Below, one piece after another: positions 45,610 through 59,654 of a stretch of 64,000 nt of DNA (position 1 is its first letter; every line of letters starts with the position of its first letter). Under the pieces are notes generated by a model. The model worked only from the letters and a program-made list of their open reading frames with translations. It had not been told where the DNA came from and did not search any database. The position numbers were made by a program, and so were the translations under genes. This DNA is from Endomychus coccineus (Eukaryota > Arthropoda > Insecta > Coleoptera > Endomychidae). The stretch spans positions 106,126,010 through 106,190,009 of the forward strand of contig OY294067.1 in NCBI GenBank assembly GCA_958510875.1, read 5' to 3'.

Positions 45610-47195
45610 CTTGATTCGTTTTGTTTCTCTAAACATTCCCATATCATCTTGGAGCTGATTGCAAGGTAGCTCAGCTCGGAAAAGAATAACGATAAACATT
45701 TGATATTAGAAAATATCCAAATTACGGAAAACATTTGTGTTGATGATAATGTTGATTCCAATCTTACAAAACTTAATAATCTAATCCAAACAACCAAATT
45801 TAGATATACTGAATTATTACTTTCTTTTGTCTTATGTAACCTCATCAGAAGAAATAATTTGATATGTATTATCTCATAGCTTTCAAATTGGATTCCATTG
45901 AATTATCTTAGATATTCAGATATGTAAGCGTGATATAATAGTATCTTAAATATGAAATTCATAGAAAACTTTGAAATGTAAATAAAACATAGAATAGCTA
46001 TGCTAGGTATTTGGTTAACTGATTTCAATTTATCTCATAAACATCAATATCATAAGTGGCATGACTTAATAATATTTTCTCACATATAATTTCACACAAT
46101 ATGGATTTGATGTTTTCTGTAGTTTTAATTGGATTTTGATACACAATCCGGCATTTCATTAATGATTATTTTCCAAATTACATGGAAACACTAATTTTGA
46201 CTGAATTTTTTTGGTACAAATAGAAATAAATTATTGAAACGTAAAAAGCAAGATTTATTTTATTCCTAGTGAAAATATAGAATTGAAATACCAGAAGCTA
46301 ATTAGTACAACATACATCTACAAATTTATTCAAATGATATGTATAAAAAAATTACAGAAAATTCCATCATCAATCATCACAAGAACCGTTTAACTAAGTA
46401 TCCATTGTTTTCCGAACATAAATAGCATCCTCTTATTGTTGATTGTAAAACTATTCAACATATCAGTTGTAAAGCTTTCAAAAGCTTGAAGAACTTATCT
46501 TCTTGGATCTGGTTCCGTTTCGAAAATATTCTTGATGTATCCCCCGAGGAAAATGTATTCATTGGTATAGAAATATAAATGTAATATTGAATTTAATGAA
46601 TTCAGTAGCATGTGTCTAATGCAATAATCGAGCCAGTGAACATGTATTATTGAATAACATAATCGTGCATGTCATAAATAGTTAGCTATACCGTCTCCGC
46701 GTAATATGGCATGGCTGAAAAAATGTACGATGGACAATAGTTGTATAAATAATATAGAACCATAATGAAATATATCTAAATTGCACACATTGTCGAATCC
46801 AGTTGATTTTTTTAATTAAAAATGTTTCAAATTAAAATAATGCTGACAACTCTATTGAATTTTAAAGGTTTTATATATGATTCTATATTGATGTATTCTA
46901 TTTTTGCTGTGAATGGAAAAATACATCGGTAGTTTTTCACCACTATTCAAATATTGCAATAGCTTTTGGAAGTATGAGTAAGACTAAGGCATTAGTTTAT
47001 AATATGACATAATGGAGATAAAATATATAATACACGTTGTTTGATAAGTCTTGTTGTATACCCTTGAATTTCTGTGTTTTAAATTGATTATAATATCCAG
47101 GATTAAGTTAGGAGGGTGCATGTGTTTTCCTAATTGAAAGTGCCCTGAATGAATCCTTTAAGAATTCACAGGTTCTTCCGAGACAGTCTCAAGCA
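45610..47195. other. AT-rich DNA, nothing recognised (copy 1)
   Basis: This stretch contains the 57-base segment (about 46210-46266) that is absent from copy 2. No coding pattern is seen. Confidence 0.4.
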
Positions 47196-47199
47196 ATAT

Positions 47200-48060
47200 T
47201 CGATAGTTTTTGGACAAGGTACGTTCATCGCTTCTTTGGGCTGTCTACAACCTGAGATTTCATCTAATCATTGCGTGAGTGCTTAAGAATGTTGTCTTGG
47301 GTAACGGCATTTACTAGAAGCTGCGATTATTGATCCTTTTTGGCCATTTCCCTTGCTGGATTCCTTGCGAGCTTAATGTTTTCAGTATTTGATGCTTGGC
47401 TTATGGTGTTGTAGCTATCTAATGATGGCATGTATTTCTCCTTAAAACATAGTAGCATAGGCACCAAGAGTAACAGATATTTCAATCTTTGGGCTACAAC
47501 CATATATTACGGCTCCAACTCATTGGGAAGTTTTGGAGTCATCTGTGAACTAACAGATATCTGCCCTCAGTAGGACTTTCTTATTCCGAATCCATCCATA
47601 TCTTTTTGAGAAGATGATGATGGAGGGGTTGAGGTTGGTTGTGGTTGGCATGTTATTTTGTGGTCTGACAACGCTTACTTGCATACGTCTGTATGTTGCC
47701 CACCTGGCGTCTCTCCAGATTGATATAAAGAGGAGGTAGAACAAGTAGAGTTTCTATAGCAGCCGTTGGTAGATGACTCCGGTAATTATCAGACAAGCTT
47801 GTCTTTGTACGCCAATGAACTTAACTCCAAACGTTCGCTTTAATGATTTAGACCGTACACTTGACCCCGGCACCGCCGTTCAGCAAGTATATTTATTAGA
47901 TTTTCCACATATGAGTCTACATATTGCTATGGAACATATCTGTCTTGTGGAGTTTTCCAATTGGGAGTTCCATGTCAACTTTCCATCTAGGGTTAGTCCC
48001 ACATATTTAGCCTCTTCTGCAATATGTATAGTTCCACCCAGCAAAGAGGATTGAGTTGCA
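47200..48060 (-). pseudogene. Jockey-type RT connection and RNase H remnant (copy 1)
   Basis: Minus-strand pieces in order are VGLTLDGKLTWNSQLENSTR (near 48000), KSLKRTFGVKFIGVQRQACL (near 47830), ISIWRDARWATYRRMQ (near 47720), FTDDSKTPNELEP (RNase H strand, near 47545) and YATMF followed by GEIHAI (Glu helix, near 47440). These match the LGxxLDxxLxWxxH, LQRxACLxITG and FTDGSK blocks of Jockey-type proteins. Frames shift and stops occur. The two halves of the RNase H are not contiguous. Confidence 0.72.
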
Positions 48061-48069
48061 ATAGCAGTA

Positions 48070-49430
48070 GCTGCTGTATATAGCTAGTCACGTAGTGCAT
48101 TAGTATGTCCTCCAATGTCTAGGAAGAAACTCACGGCTAGCTCCATTGTTGGGATTGGGTCATTTTCCCGACCTGCTACTGTGATACTTAGATCACTAAT
48201 TCCCCTCACCCGTAGGAACCGAAAATATATTGCAATTGATTTGAAACAGATAAAAATAAGGAAAGACTCTATGATCTATGTAATTGCATTGGGAGTTAAT
48301 TCAAATTGACAACATATGTGCTTCACAACAGTCAATACTGAGACGTTCATTGTATTATCATATATACGTATGAATTACCTACTGTTATAACTATTGTTAC
48401 CTGCTTTTGTTAGAGCAATTACTAACATACGCAGGAACAGGAAATATGTTACACATCATTTAAACACAGATAAATAAGTGGAAAAACGTAGGTACTATTA
48501 TTATATTTTACTGTCAGGGGAACACTCTAAATTATTGAGAAAATCAACCTCACTTTCATCACACGACGTCATTCAAATCTTAAAATAAGAATTTCGGACA
48601 CTTCTTGGGGTTAAATATATGATTGTGATATGTATTTTTAGTCAGAAAACACTGTTATGGTTTGATTAAATAATTAAATGTGACAAGCTGAAGATGGATG
48701 TTGATAGTACCACTTGCGAGGGAGTTACAGCACCCGAAATCAATACAATTCCTATTTTCACCACTTTCAAGTGTTTGCAAAATTTCGTATTCGTACCACT
48801 CTTAGGAACGGCGCAACCGTCTCCACGGTCGAATACGCACGCACTCTCAAAAATAGTTCAGATGGATTCAAAAAGTTTCGAAACGGATTTACAGCAAATA
48901 TCAGGAATTCATTTTTTAGACTGATTACAATATACTTTCAGCATACTACGTATAGAGAGGATGGTAAAAAAGGTGAAACTTAGAAACTGCAACATTACCT
49001 TAGAGAAGAACGGAGGAATTCGGCGCAGCTAAGGGAAAATGCTAAAAATACTCCCTATGTACACACCAACTTCCATAATTTTAACAACTGAATCTTGCAT
49101 CTATTGATCACGCATAATTGACCTGCTGAATCCCAATCACTACTTTTTAATGTTTTAAGTTTGAACACATTGCACAAAGGTATACATTTCTTGTTCCGTT
49201 CGTATTCACCGCACACCAAGTACTCATTATCTGCAATTTTCTTGTTTTATTCCTGAGTGTTTGAGAGTATTGTTTTGCACGTTTGCAATTGAGCCAGAGA
49301 GCTGTGCTAGCTACCATCTTTTCCACGATGTTAGGAATCCCACTCGCTCGTGACGTTTTGGTGCCAATATTTCTGTTGACTTTTGAACCGAGAAACTGCT
49401 CGATTCATCCACATTATAGTCTTTCACAAC
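48070..49430. other. No recognised gene (copy 1)
   Basis: Open frames at 48694-48983 lack family motifs. The patch 48800-48850 is somewhat richer in CG. A role as promoter or first exon cannot be judged from sequence. Confidence 0.3.
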
Positions 49431-49437
49431 ACTTAAA

Positions 49438-49620
49438 CTTTTTATTGGCTTCAGAAAGCTGGTATGCTAAACGCCTCAGTTTTGACGGTGTGATTCCGAA
49501 AAACATATTTTCCGACTTTATAACATGATTTGCTATGACGACTTTCTCTTCATTATTGAAAACTTGTTTCCATCCCAATTTTCTTTTCGTACTATTGATA
49601 TTGTTCTTCAGTTTTACAAG
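49438..49620 (-). pseudogene. Pogo/Jerky-like transposase N-terminus, with deletion (copy 1)
   Basis: The minus strand reads LVKLKNNINSTKRKLGWKQV, FNNEEKVVIANHVIKSE, NMFFGITPSKLRRLAYQLSE and ANN. It resembles the FTxEQExxLVxxIxxxExxxFGLTxxDLRRLAYQLAExN block of Tigger/Jerky proteins. Compared with copy 2, 118 bases directly after ANN are missing here. The DDE part is absent in both copies. The family call is moderate. Confidence 0.5.
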
Positions 49621-49644
49621 TAGAGTGGGCTCTAGTTCGCAGTG

Positions 49645-51635
49645 GCAGATAAACTAAATTATCAGCTACAATTTTGACAAGGGGTATCACCGCGCAGCTT
49701 GAAATTATCCCGACACAGCTGCGCATTATTGCCCCGATGTGAGTCATCTAACCTGACACTTATTGATGGAATATAATTATTGGTTCGTGTTCGGGAGATT
49801 ATGTGTACATATAAAGCAACATAGTTTCACTAAAAATCAATCAGTTTACTTGGAAATTACATCAGCGTGCATATGTTGTCAAAACTAATACGAGAGGGCG
49901 TGTTACATTCAAACCTTGAAACTTCAAATTGAGGTGCCAAAATAATGCGCAGAAATAACTCTTGCGCGGGTTTCCCCCGTCCTCCCCTATACTTAAAAAA
50001 TTAATGAAATGTTATGTAGATTATTATTGAGTACTAATGATAGCTTTTATATTCCATCGTGTTAGGTGCTGTTTTTGGAACCGTTGAGTTTTGGAAGAGT
50101 CAATAAATCTAGCTTTCAGTTGGAACGTTGATATGAATGAAATATTCATTCCAATCCTGTGTTTTATTTCTGATGCAATACTTTTGAGTGAAATTGTTAT
50201 TGCTATTCCAAACGATCGTTAAAATAAATGAACACTCCATAAAACCCATAACTCTCACAAATCAAGACCATAAATTTTACCCGTGATTATATTTTTCATT
50301 TCTACTAAAACTTATACAATAAATCGATATTTATGAGTACTAGATTAAAATTTCAGGAAATCTATATTACTACGTTTCAAGCCATGGCTGTAATACGTAC
50401 TGTAATAACTACGTGACGTATATTCAGAAACAGAATATCCATAAAATTCGCAATAAAATAACGCCTTAATCAAATTAAGTGAAAGCCTGTTACTGTCCAG
50501 ATAAAAATGAGAAATTAACTGATAAATAATAACTATATTCTTGGTATTATTGAATGTGGATGACATGCTATTTTAAATGATATTGTCACATTCCAATATC
50601 AATAATTACTAAATCGATTATCTCATATACTATTTCGAGAATTATAATCATATTTGAACAGTTCTGATTACGTTTTGTTCTTTCCTCATTAGCGTTGTTA
50701 TCGGACGAGATAATACTATAAATGGAGCCATCTCGTCTGGTCCAGCCTCGTTCAATAATCTTTCTTTCCTTAACGACAAACATAGTCTCAGCCTTATCTC
50801 AAAGATCTCTTGAAACTATCAAATTAATATATAATGATTATGATTTACAGGGTGAAACGAAAAAAAGGTCATCCCGTTTACTGCGTATTTTCGGCGCTTT
50901 TTTAAAGACGCACTATGGGCCAATATATGCGCTATTGTTATGCTCCTAATATTCATATCTTTGTCAAGCTGTCGGTACAGTCTTTGGTACGATTTTACAT
51001 GTGAGAAGTTGCATGCATTATATTCACTTAAATTAGCTAATTCTGCATTGAATTGAAATCTTTCTTAGTTACGAATTCGTTTAATTAATCTATTACTCAG
51101 AATTTAGAGCATAGAGCATAAGACCCTTGAAACATGCATTTTAATAACATATGGAAGAAGGAAATAAAATATATAAGAATTTCAAAAAATTACCCGTCAA
51201 AATTTCAACAAACTAATCTGCGATGACCTTGTCACTTGGTGTTCCGAAATCGGGAAAAATATGCATTGTCAGCGCGATAACCACCTAACCATCGCAGATA
51301 CAGATAGAACATCGAACTCGGTATATCAGAAGTATATGAACACACTTTCGGACGAATAAGCAAATGTAATGGGTTGTCTATGAACATAATTCCTGCGTAC
51401 AACACCTCCTATTGGCGATATACGAAGCAAAAGATTTATATATATTTCTCACACTTTCCATATATTTATATTTTATATAAAATTTGATCAATATAATTAT
51501 ATACAAAGTTATTCAATACATATTTTAGAATGTTTAGAATATAAATAAGTAATAATTATGATATAAACGGCGCTTCGATAGCTTCCTTATCTACGGATCT
51601 GCCGATATTTTCTCAGTGCCACGTAGGAGGACTTC
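49645..51635. other. AT-rich DNA, nothing recognised (copy 1)
   Basis: No coding or structural pattern stood out. The matching stretch of copy 2 is 57620-59650 and contains a 22-base extra segment near 58626. Confidence 0.4.
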
Positions 51636-51639
51636 CCCC

Positions 51640-51893
51640 GATGTTCAGTTCATCGTGATGGCAATAAAGACGTATGAACATATTGTTAAAAACGAATTCG
51701 TTTGACCGAATATTATTCGTGGAGGGGATCAAGGTTGTAACATATTCTCCAGCTGTCTACAGTGAACTATTGAACTGGATTTCATGACTTTGGATAGTTA
51801 GTTGGAGATTCTGCGCATGTGAAGTGAATAATTCAGCAACCCTTTGAATATATGATGCATTTTCAAACCTATACTTATCTCGCAATGCTCTAA
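51640..51893 (-). repeat. Exon-like repeat (copy 1)
   Basis: On the minus strand, AGCATTGCGAGATAAGTATA opens a 45-codon frame (ALRDKYRFENASYIQRVAEL, FTSHAQNLQLTIQSHE) ending in a stop. In copy 2 it is preceded by a perfect-looking acceptor (CTTATTTTTCAG). In copy 1 the CAG is destroyed at the duplication junction. A diverged relative lies at 18780-19022. Confidence 0.5.
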
Positions 51894-52570
51894 AAAATAA
51901 TAAGCAGTGGTGTATCAGTTTTAGATAAATTAATTGATTTGAATATTTAAAAAAATTCCAGAGTTGAATGTAATAACAAAAATATTATTTTAAAATTAAA
52001 CAGAATTATTAATAAGTATAATTAACGCAGCTAATAACCAAAACTGTTAGTGTCGAGAATAAATAAATTCAAAAGAATACATATTGCACGATCCATTGTC
52101 CGAAAATATTAATTAATAAAAAATCACTTGGGATCAAATAAATCGAAATTTTATTCTTCAAAAACTGTTTATTAAGTTAAAAAATATTCTTACAATTTGG
52201 TAACTTATTGAACAGTTCCTATTCTCCAGACACAACTTTCAAGATATTATTCTTAGGTGTCTAGAAAATAGCATACCAGCATGAGTTGTTTCTCAACTAA
52301 TAGAAATAAGGCAATATTTCGATCAGGGTTGAGAATTATACGGTATAAATAGTTTCACACTTTACAGGTATTATACTGACGTACAAAACGTATGATGCAG
52401 TATGATACTCACGGAAATAAATATCCTTATTGAACAGTATCATGCAATATTATACGGTATTAAACACATGATTATGCACATTTGCAGCATAATCAATAAC
52501 TGATTAGATTGTATTGAATATATTGAAGATATCTGCACACTGCGACCTTAAGATATGTCTCAACGACTAA

Positions 52571-52996
52571 AACAGTTCCTCTAATTCACCGGCTCCTAGC
52601 AAGTTCAGGATATCGGATGGCATGCTGAAAAAAAGAAGTTTCATCCCGTTCCTTGCAGGATCTGCACCCTTCTGCATCTACCAATTCGAGCGTCTTCAGG
52701 TGTCCTCTCAACCGCTAGTGGCCTGCTAGTCTATTTTTTGCTTATATTGGGACATTCGTTCAATACCTTCTGGCTATAGTTTCCTAGTATTATCTCTGTC
52801 TGCCTTAATCCTTGTAGTTCTATCCATCAATGGGATTTTTAGTGTATACCTTTTCCGTGAGTTCTTCTGATATAGTATTATTGTGCGTATTTAGCAGAAG
52901 AGGTCAGGTCCCAGAAATGATGGTACATTTTAGGCGAGTTCGTCTGCTTTTTCATTATCCCTCACTCCGGTGTGCCAGGCATCCATAGAAGGGTAA
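52571..52996 (-). pseudogene. Jockey-type RNase H remnant (copy 2)
   Basis: Duplicate of 44640-45065. I saw no difference that changes its reading. Confidence 0.68.
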
Positions 52997-53000
52997 CCTT

Positions 53001-53535
53001 TCCCTCTATATTCATCTACAAATGTTCAGTATTTGTTTATCAAAATATGCATTTATTTAGTAGAAACAATATTAACCACGAATACAATACCCGACATGCT
53101 ACAGATCTAAGGGTCACGGTCCATAACAGTACCTTGTACGAGAAATCGCCATCAGACTCATGTCTGACAATATACCAGGAGAAATTAAACAATGTAGGTC
53201 AATGACAAGCTTTAAAAGAAACATAAAAAACTTTCTTTTTACAGAATCATTCTACTCAATTAGAGAATTTTTAGAATCATTGTTTTACAATATCTTGCCA
53301 TAACAACATTTTAATTTGAATTATTTTTTCAAGCTACTTATATTTCTCAAATTATTTATTTTACAAATGGATTTAATGTTTTTAAAACTGAAAATTTGAT
53401 CTTATCTCTGAATTACTGTTAACTACTGAAGTGTTTTAGTAAATCACTCTTATTAATGTATTTATGTTGATGACGTGTCTTATGTCATTTTTAATGATTT
53501 TGTGACTAAATAAATATTATTATTATTATTATTAT
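53001..53535 (+). pseudogene. Non-LTR 3' end with (ATT)n tail (copy 2)
   Basis: Duplicate of 45070-45604, with the same frame and tail length. An identical microsatellite length in both copies points to a very recent duplication or an assembly duplicate. Confidence 0.75.
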
Positions 53536-55073
53536 TCTTGCTTGATTCGTTTTGTTTCTCTAAACATTCCCATATCATCTTGGAGCTGATTGCAAGGTAG
53601 CTCAGCTCGGAAAAGAATAACGATAAACATTTGATATTAGAAAATATCCAAATTACGGAAAACATTTGTGTTGATGATAATGTTGATTCCAATCTTACAA
53701 AACTTAATAATCTAATCCAAACAACCAAATTTAGATATACTGAATTATTACTTTCTTTTGTCTTATGTAACCTCATCAGAAGAAATAATTTGATATGTAT
53801 TATCTCATAGCTTTCAAATTGGATTCCATTGAATTATCTTAGATATTCAGATATGTAAGCGTGATATAATAGTATCTTAAATATGAAATTCATAGAAAAC
53901 TTTGAAATGTAAATAAAACATAGAATAGCTATGCTAGGTATTTGGTTAACTGATTTCAATTTATCTCATAAACATCAATATCATAAGTGGCATGACTTAA
54001 TAATATTTTCTCACATATAATTTCACACAATATGGATTTGATGTTTTCTGTAGTTTTAATTGGATTTTGATACACAATCCGGCATTTCATTAATGATTAT
54101 TTTCCAAATTACATGGAAACACTAATTTTGACTGAATTCCTAGTGAAAATATAGAATTGAAATACCAGAAGCTAATTAGTACAACATACATCTACAAATT
54201 TATTCAAATGATATGTATAAAAAAATTACAGAAAATTCCATCATCAATCATCACAAGAACCGTTTAACTAAGTATCCATTGTTTTCCAAACATAAATAGC
54301 ATCCTCTTATTGTTGATTGTAAAACTATTCAACATATCAGTTGTAAAGCTTTCAAAAGCTTGAAGAACTTATCTTCTTGGATCTGGTTCCGTTTCGAAAA
54401 TATTCTTGATGTATCCCCCGAGGAAAATGTATTCATTGGTATAGAAATATAAATGTAATATTGAATTTAATGAATTCAGTAGCATGTGTCTAATGCAATA
54501 ATCGAGCCAGTGAACATGTATTATTGAATAACATAATCGTGCATGTCATAAATAGTTAGCTATACCGTCTCCGCGTAATATGGCATGGCTGAAAAAATGT
54601 ACGATGGACAATAGTTGTATAAATAATATAGAACCATAATGAAATATATCTAAATTGCACACATTGTCGAATCCAGTTGATTTTTTTAATTAAAAATGTT
54701 TCAAATTAAAATAATGCTGACAACTCTATTGAATTTTAAAGGTTTTATATATGATTCTATATTGATGTATTCTATTTTTGCTGTGAATGGAAAAATACAT
54801 CGGTAGTTTTTCACCACTATTCAAATATTGCAATAGCTTTTGGAAGTATGAGTAAGACTAAGGCATTAGTTTATAATATGACATAATGGAGATAAAATAT
54901 ATAATACACGTTGTTTGATAAGTCTTGTTGTATACCCTTGAATTTCTGTGTTTTAAATTGATTATAATATCCAGCATTAAGTTAGGAGGGTGCATGTGTT
55001 TTCCTAATTGAAAGTGCCCTGAATGAATCCTTTAAGAATTCACAGGTTCTTCCGAGACAGTCTCAAGCAATAT

Positions 55074-55934
55074 TCGATAGTTTTTGGACAAGGTACGTTC
55101 ATCGCTTCTTTGGGCTGTCTACAACCTGAGATTTCATCTAATCATTGCGTGAGTGCTTAAGAATGTTGTCTTGGGTAACGGCATTTACTAGAAGCTGCGA
55201 TTATTGATCCTTTTTGGCCATTTCCCTTGCTGGATTCCTTGCGAGCTTAATGTTTTCAGTATTTGATGCTTGGCTTATGGTGTTGTAGCTATCTAATGAT
55301 GGCATGTATTTCTCCTTAAAACATAGTAGCATAGGCACCAAGAGTAACAGATATTTCAATCTTTGGGCTACAACCATATATTACGGCTCCAACTCATTGG
55401 GAAGTTTTGGAGTCATCTGTGAACTAACAGATATCTGCCCTCAGTAGGACTTTCTTATTCCGAATCCATCCATATCTTTTTGAGAAGATGATGATGGAGG
55501 GGTTGAGGTTGGTTGTGGTTGGCATGTTATTTTGTGGTCTGACAACGCTTACTTGCATACGTCTGTATGTTGCCCACCTGGCGTCTCTCCAGATTGATAT
55601 AAAGAGGAGGTAGAACAAGTAGAGTTTCTATAGCAGCCGTTGGTAGATGACTCCGGTAATTATCAGACAAGCTTGTCTTTGTACGCCAATGAACTTAACT
55701 CCAAACGTTCGCTTTAATGATTTAGACCGTACACTTGACCCCGGCACCGCCGTTCAGCAAGTATATTTATTAGATTTTCCACATATGAGTCTACATATTG
55801 CTATGGAACATATCTGTCTTGTGGAGTTTTCCAATTGGGAGTTCCATGTCAACTTTCCATCTAGGGTTAGTCCCACATATTTAGCCTCTTCTGCAATATG
55901 TATAGTTCCACCCAGCAAAGAGGATTGAGTTGCA
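55074..55934 (-). pseudogene. Jockey-type RT/RNase H remnant (copy 2)
   Basis: Duplicate of 47200-48060 with the same broken frames. Confidence 0.72.
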
Positions 55935-57357
55935 ATAGCAGTAGCTGCTGTATATAGCTAGTCACGTAGTGCATTAGTATGTCCTCCAATGTCTAGGAAG
56001 AAACTCACGGCTAGCTCCATTGTTGGGATTGGGTCATTTTCCCGACCTGCTACTGTGATACTTAGATCACTAATTCCCCTCACCCGTAGGAACCGAAAAT
56101 ATATTGCAATTGATTTGAAACAGATAAAAATAAGGAAAGACTCTATGATCTATGTAATTGCATTGGGAGTTAATTCAAATTGACAACATATGTGCTTCAC
56201 AACAGTCAATACTGAGACGTTCATTGTATTATCATATATACGTATGAATTACCTACTGTTATAACTATTGTTACCTGCTTTTGTTAGAGCAATTACTAAC
56301 ATACGCAGGAACAGGAAATATGTTACACATCATTTAAACACAGATAAATAAGTGGAAAAACGTAGGTACTATTATTATATTTTACTGTCAGGGGAACACT
56401 CTAAATTATTGAGAAAATCAACCTCACTTTCATCACACGACGTCATTCAAATCTTAAAATAAGAATTTCGGACACTTCTTGGGGTTAAATATATGATTGT
56501 GATATGTATTTTTAGTCAGAAAACACTGTTATGGTTTGATTAAATAATTAAATGTGACAAGCTGAAGATGGATGTTGATAGTACCACTTGCGAGGGAGTT
56601 ACAGCACCCGAAATCAATACAATTCCTATTTTCACCACTTTCAAGTGTTTGCAAAATTTCGTATTCGTACCACTCTTAGGAACGGCGCAACCGTCTCCAC
56701 GGTCGAATACGCACGCACTCTCAAAAATAGTTCAGATGGATTCAAAAAGTTTCGAAACGGATTTACAGCAAATATCAGGAATTCATTTTTTAGACTGATT
56801 ACAATATACTTTCAGCATACTACGTATAGAGAGGATGGTAAAAAAGGTGAAACTTAGAAACTGCAACATTACCTTAGAGAAGAACGGAGGAATTCGGCGC
56901 AGCTAAGGGAAAATGCTAAAAATACTCCCTATGTACACACCAACTTCCATAATTTTAACAACTGAATCTTGCATCTATTGATCACGCATAATTGACCTGC
57001 TGAATCCCAATCACTACTTTTTAATGTTTTAAGTTTGAACACATTGCACAAAGGTATACATTTCTTGTTCCGTTCGTATTCACCGCACACCAAGTACTCA
57101 TTATCTGCAATTTTCTTGTTTTATTCCTGAGTGTTTGAGAGTATTGTTTTGCACGTTTGCAATTGAGCCAGAGAGCTGTGCTAGCTACCATCTTTTCCAC
57201 GATGTTAGGAATCCCACTCGCTCGTGACGTTTTGGTGCCAATATTTCTGTTGACTTTTGAACCGAGAAACTGCTCGATTCATCCACATTATAGTCTTTCA
57301 CAACACTTAAACTTTTCCATAACTGTGAACAGATTGTTGAAAAATCACTCAACCTCA

Positions 57358-57612
57358 TTTATTGAATGCAGAAATATGGTTTTCGACGATCGATTTAACG
57401 ATGACGCCTAAAAAATAGTTGCAGCCTGCAATGTTATTGGCTTCAGAAAGCTGGTATGCTAAACGCCTCAGTTTTGACGGTGTGATTCCGAAAAACATAT
57501 TTTCCGACTTTATAACATGATTTGCTATGACGACTTTCTCTTCATTATTGAAAACTTGTTTCCATCCCAATTTTCTTTTCGTACTATTGATATTGTTCTT
57601 CAGTTTTACAAG
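57358..57612 (-). pseudogene. Pogo/Jerky-like transposase N-terminus (copy 2)
   Basis: As at 49438, but with an extra 118 bases after EANNI. These read AGCNYFLGVIVKSIVENHIS and do not resemble the family's next block. It is therefore unclear whether the extra segment is ancestral or an insertion. The frame is open from about 57570 to 57355. Confidence 0.5.
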
Positions 57613-59654
57613 TAGAGTGGGCTCTAGTTCGCAGTGGCAGATAAACTAAATTATCAGCTACAATTTTGACAAGGGGTATCACCGCGCAGCTTGAAATTAT
57701 CCCGACACAGCTGCGCATTATTGCCCCGATGTGAGTCATCTAACCTGACACTTATTGATGGAATATAATTATTGGTTCGTGTTCGGGAGATTATGTGTAC
57801 ATATAAAGCAACATAGTTTCACTAAAAATCAATCAGTTTACTTGGAAATTACATCAGCGTGCATATGTTGTCAAAACTAATACGAGAGGGCGTGTTACAT
57901 TCAAACCTTGAAACTTCAAATTGAGGTGCCAAAATAATGCGCAGAAATAACTCTTGCGCGGGTTTCCCCCGTCCTCCCCTATACTTAAAAAATTAATGAA
58001 ATGTTATGTAGATTATCATTGAGTACTAATGATAGCTTTTATATTCCATCGTGTTAGGTGCTGTTTTTGGAACCGTTGAGTTTTGGAAGAGTCAATAAAT
58101 CTAGCTTTCAGTTGGAACGTTGATATGAATGAAATATTCATTCCAATCCTGTGTTTTATTTCTGATGCAATACTTTTGAGTGAAATTGTTATTGCTATTC
58201 CAAACGATCGTTAAAATAAATGAACACTCCATAAAACCCATAACTCTCACAAATCAAGACCATAAATTTTACCCGTGATTATATTTTTCATTTCTACTAA
58301 AACTTATACAATAAATCGATATTTATGAGTACTAGATTAAAATTTTAGGAAATCTATATTACTACGTTTCAAGCCATGGCTGTAATACGTACTGTAATAA
58401 CTACGTGACGTATATTCAGAAACAGAATATCCATAAAATTCGCAATAAAATAACGCCTTAATCAAATTAAGTGAAAGCCTGTTACTGTCCAGATAAAAAT
58501 GAGAAATTAACTGATAAATAATAACTATATTCTTGGTATTATTGAATGTGGATGACATGCTATTTTAAATGATATTGTCACATTCCAATATCAATAATTA
58601 CTAAATCGATTATCTCATATACTATTTTTTAAATTACTTTATTGTCGTTTCGAGAATTATAATCATATTTGAACAGTTCTGATTACGTTTTGTTCTTTCC
58701 TCATTAGCGTTGTTATCGGACGAGATAATACTATAAATGGAGCCATCTCGTCTGGTCTAGCCTCGTTCAATAATCTTTCTTTCCTTAACGACAAACATAG
58801 TCTCAGCCTTATCTCAAAGATCTCTTGAAACTATCAAATTAATATATAATGATTATGATTTACAGGGTGAAACGAAAAAAAGGTCATCCCGTTTACTGCG
58901 TATTTTCGGCGCTTTTTTAAAGACGCACTATGGGCCAATATATGCGCTATTGTTATGCTCCTAATATTCATATCTTTGTCAAGCTGTCGGTACAGTCTTT
59001 GGTACGATTTTACATGTGAGAAGTTGCATGCATTATATTCACTTAAATTAGCTAATTCTGCATTGAATTGAAATCTTTCTTAGTTACGAATTCGTTTAAT
59101 TAATCTATTACTCAGAATTTAGAGCATAGAGCATAAGACCCTTGAAACATGCATTTTAATAACATATGGAAGAAGGAAATAAAATATATAAGAATTTCAA
59201 AAAATTACCCGTCAAAATTTCAACAAACTAATCTGCGATGACCTTGTCACTTGGTGTTCCGAAATCGGGAAAAATATGCATTGTCAGCGCGATAACCACC
59301 TAACCATCGCAGATACAGATAGAACATCGAACTCGGTATATCAGAAGTATATGAACACACTTTCGGACGAATAAGCAAATGTAATGGGTTGTCTATGAAC
59401 ATAATTCCTGCGTACAACACCTCCTATTGGCGATATACGAAGCAAAAGATTTATATATATTTCTCACACTTTCCATATATTTATATTTTATATAAAATTT
59501 GATCAATATAATTATATACAAAGTTATTCAATACATATTTTAGAATGTTTAGAATATAAATAAGTAATAATTATGATATAAACGGCGCTTCGATAGCTTC
59601 CTTATCTACGGATCTGCCGATATTTTCTCAGTGCCACGTAGGAGGACTTCCCCC

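Larger units (their letters stand above)
43968..51898. repeat. Tandem duplication of about 7.9 kb, copy 1
   Basis: Copy 1 starts AATAAGCAGTGGTGTATCAG at 43968, and the same sequence starts copy 2 at 51899. Alignment by eye gives an offset of 7931 at first, 7874 after about 46210 (57 extra bases in copy 1), 7992 after about 49440 (118 extra bases in copy 2) and about 8014 after about 58626 (22 extra bases in copy 2). Between the indels only rare single-base differences were noticed. The junction has an A-rich microhomology (AAAAATAA). Confidence 0.93.

Noticed and set aside
45549..45845. 98-codon minus frame with poly-Asn, present in both duplicates
   Set aside because: The Asn run is the (ATT)n tail of the non-LTR element and the rest has no recognisable motif.
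45835..45875. CTGATGA (minus strand) near GAAA, hammerhead-like
   Set aside because: No pairing for stem II and no palindrome after GAAA. The two boxes occur by chance.
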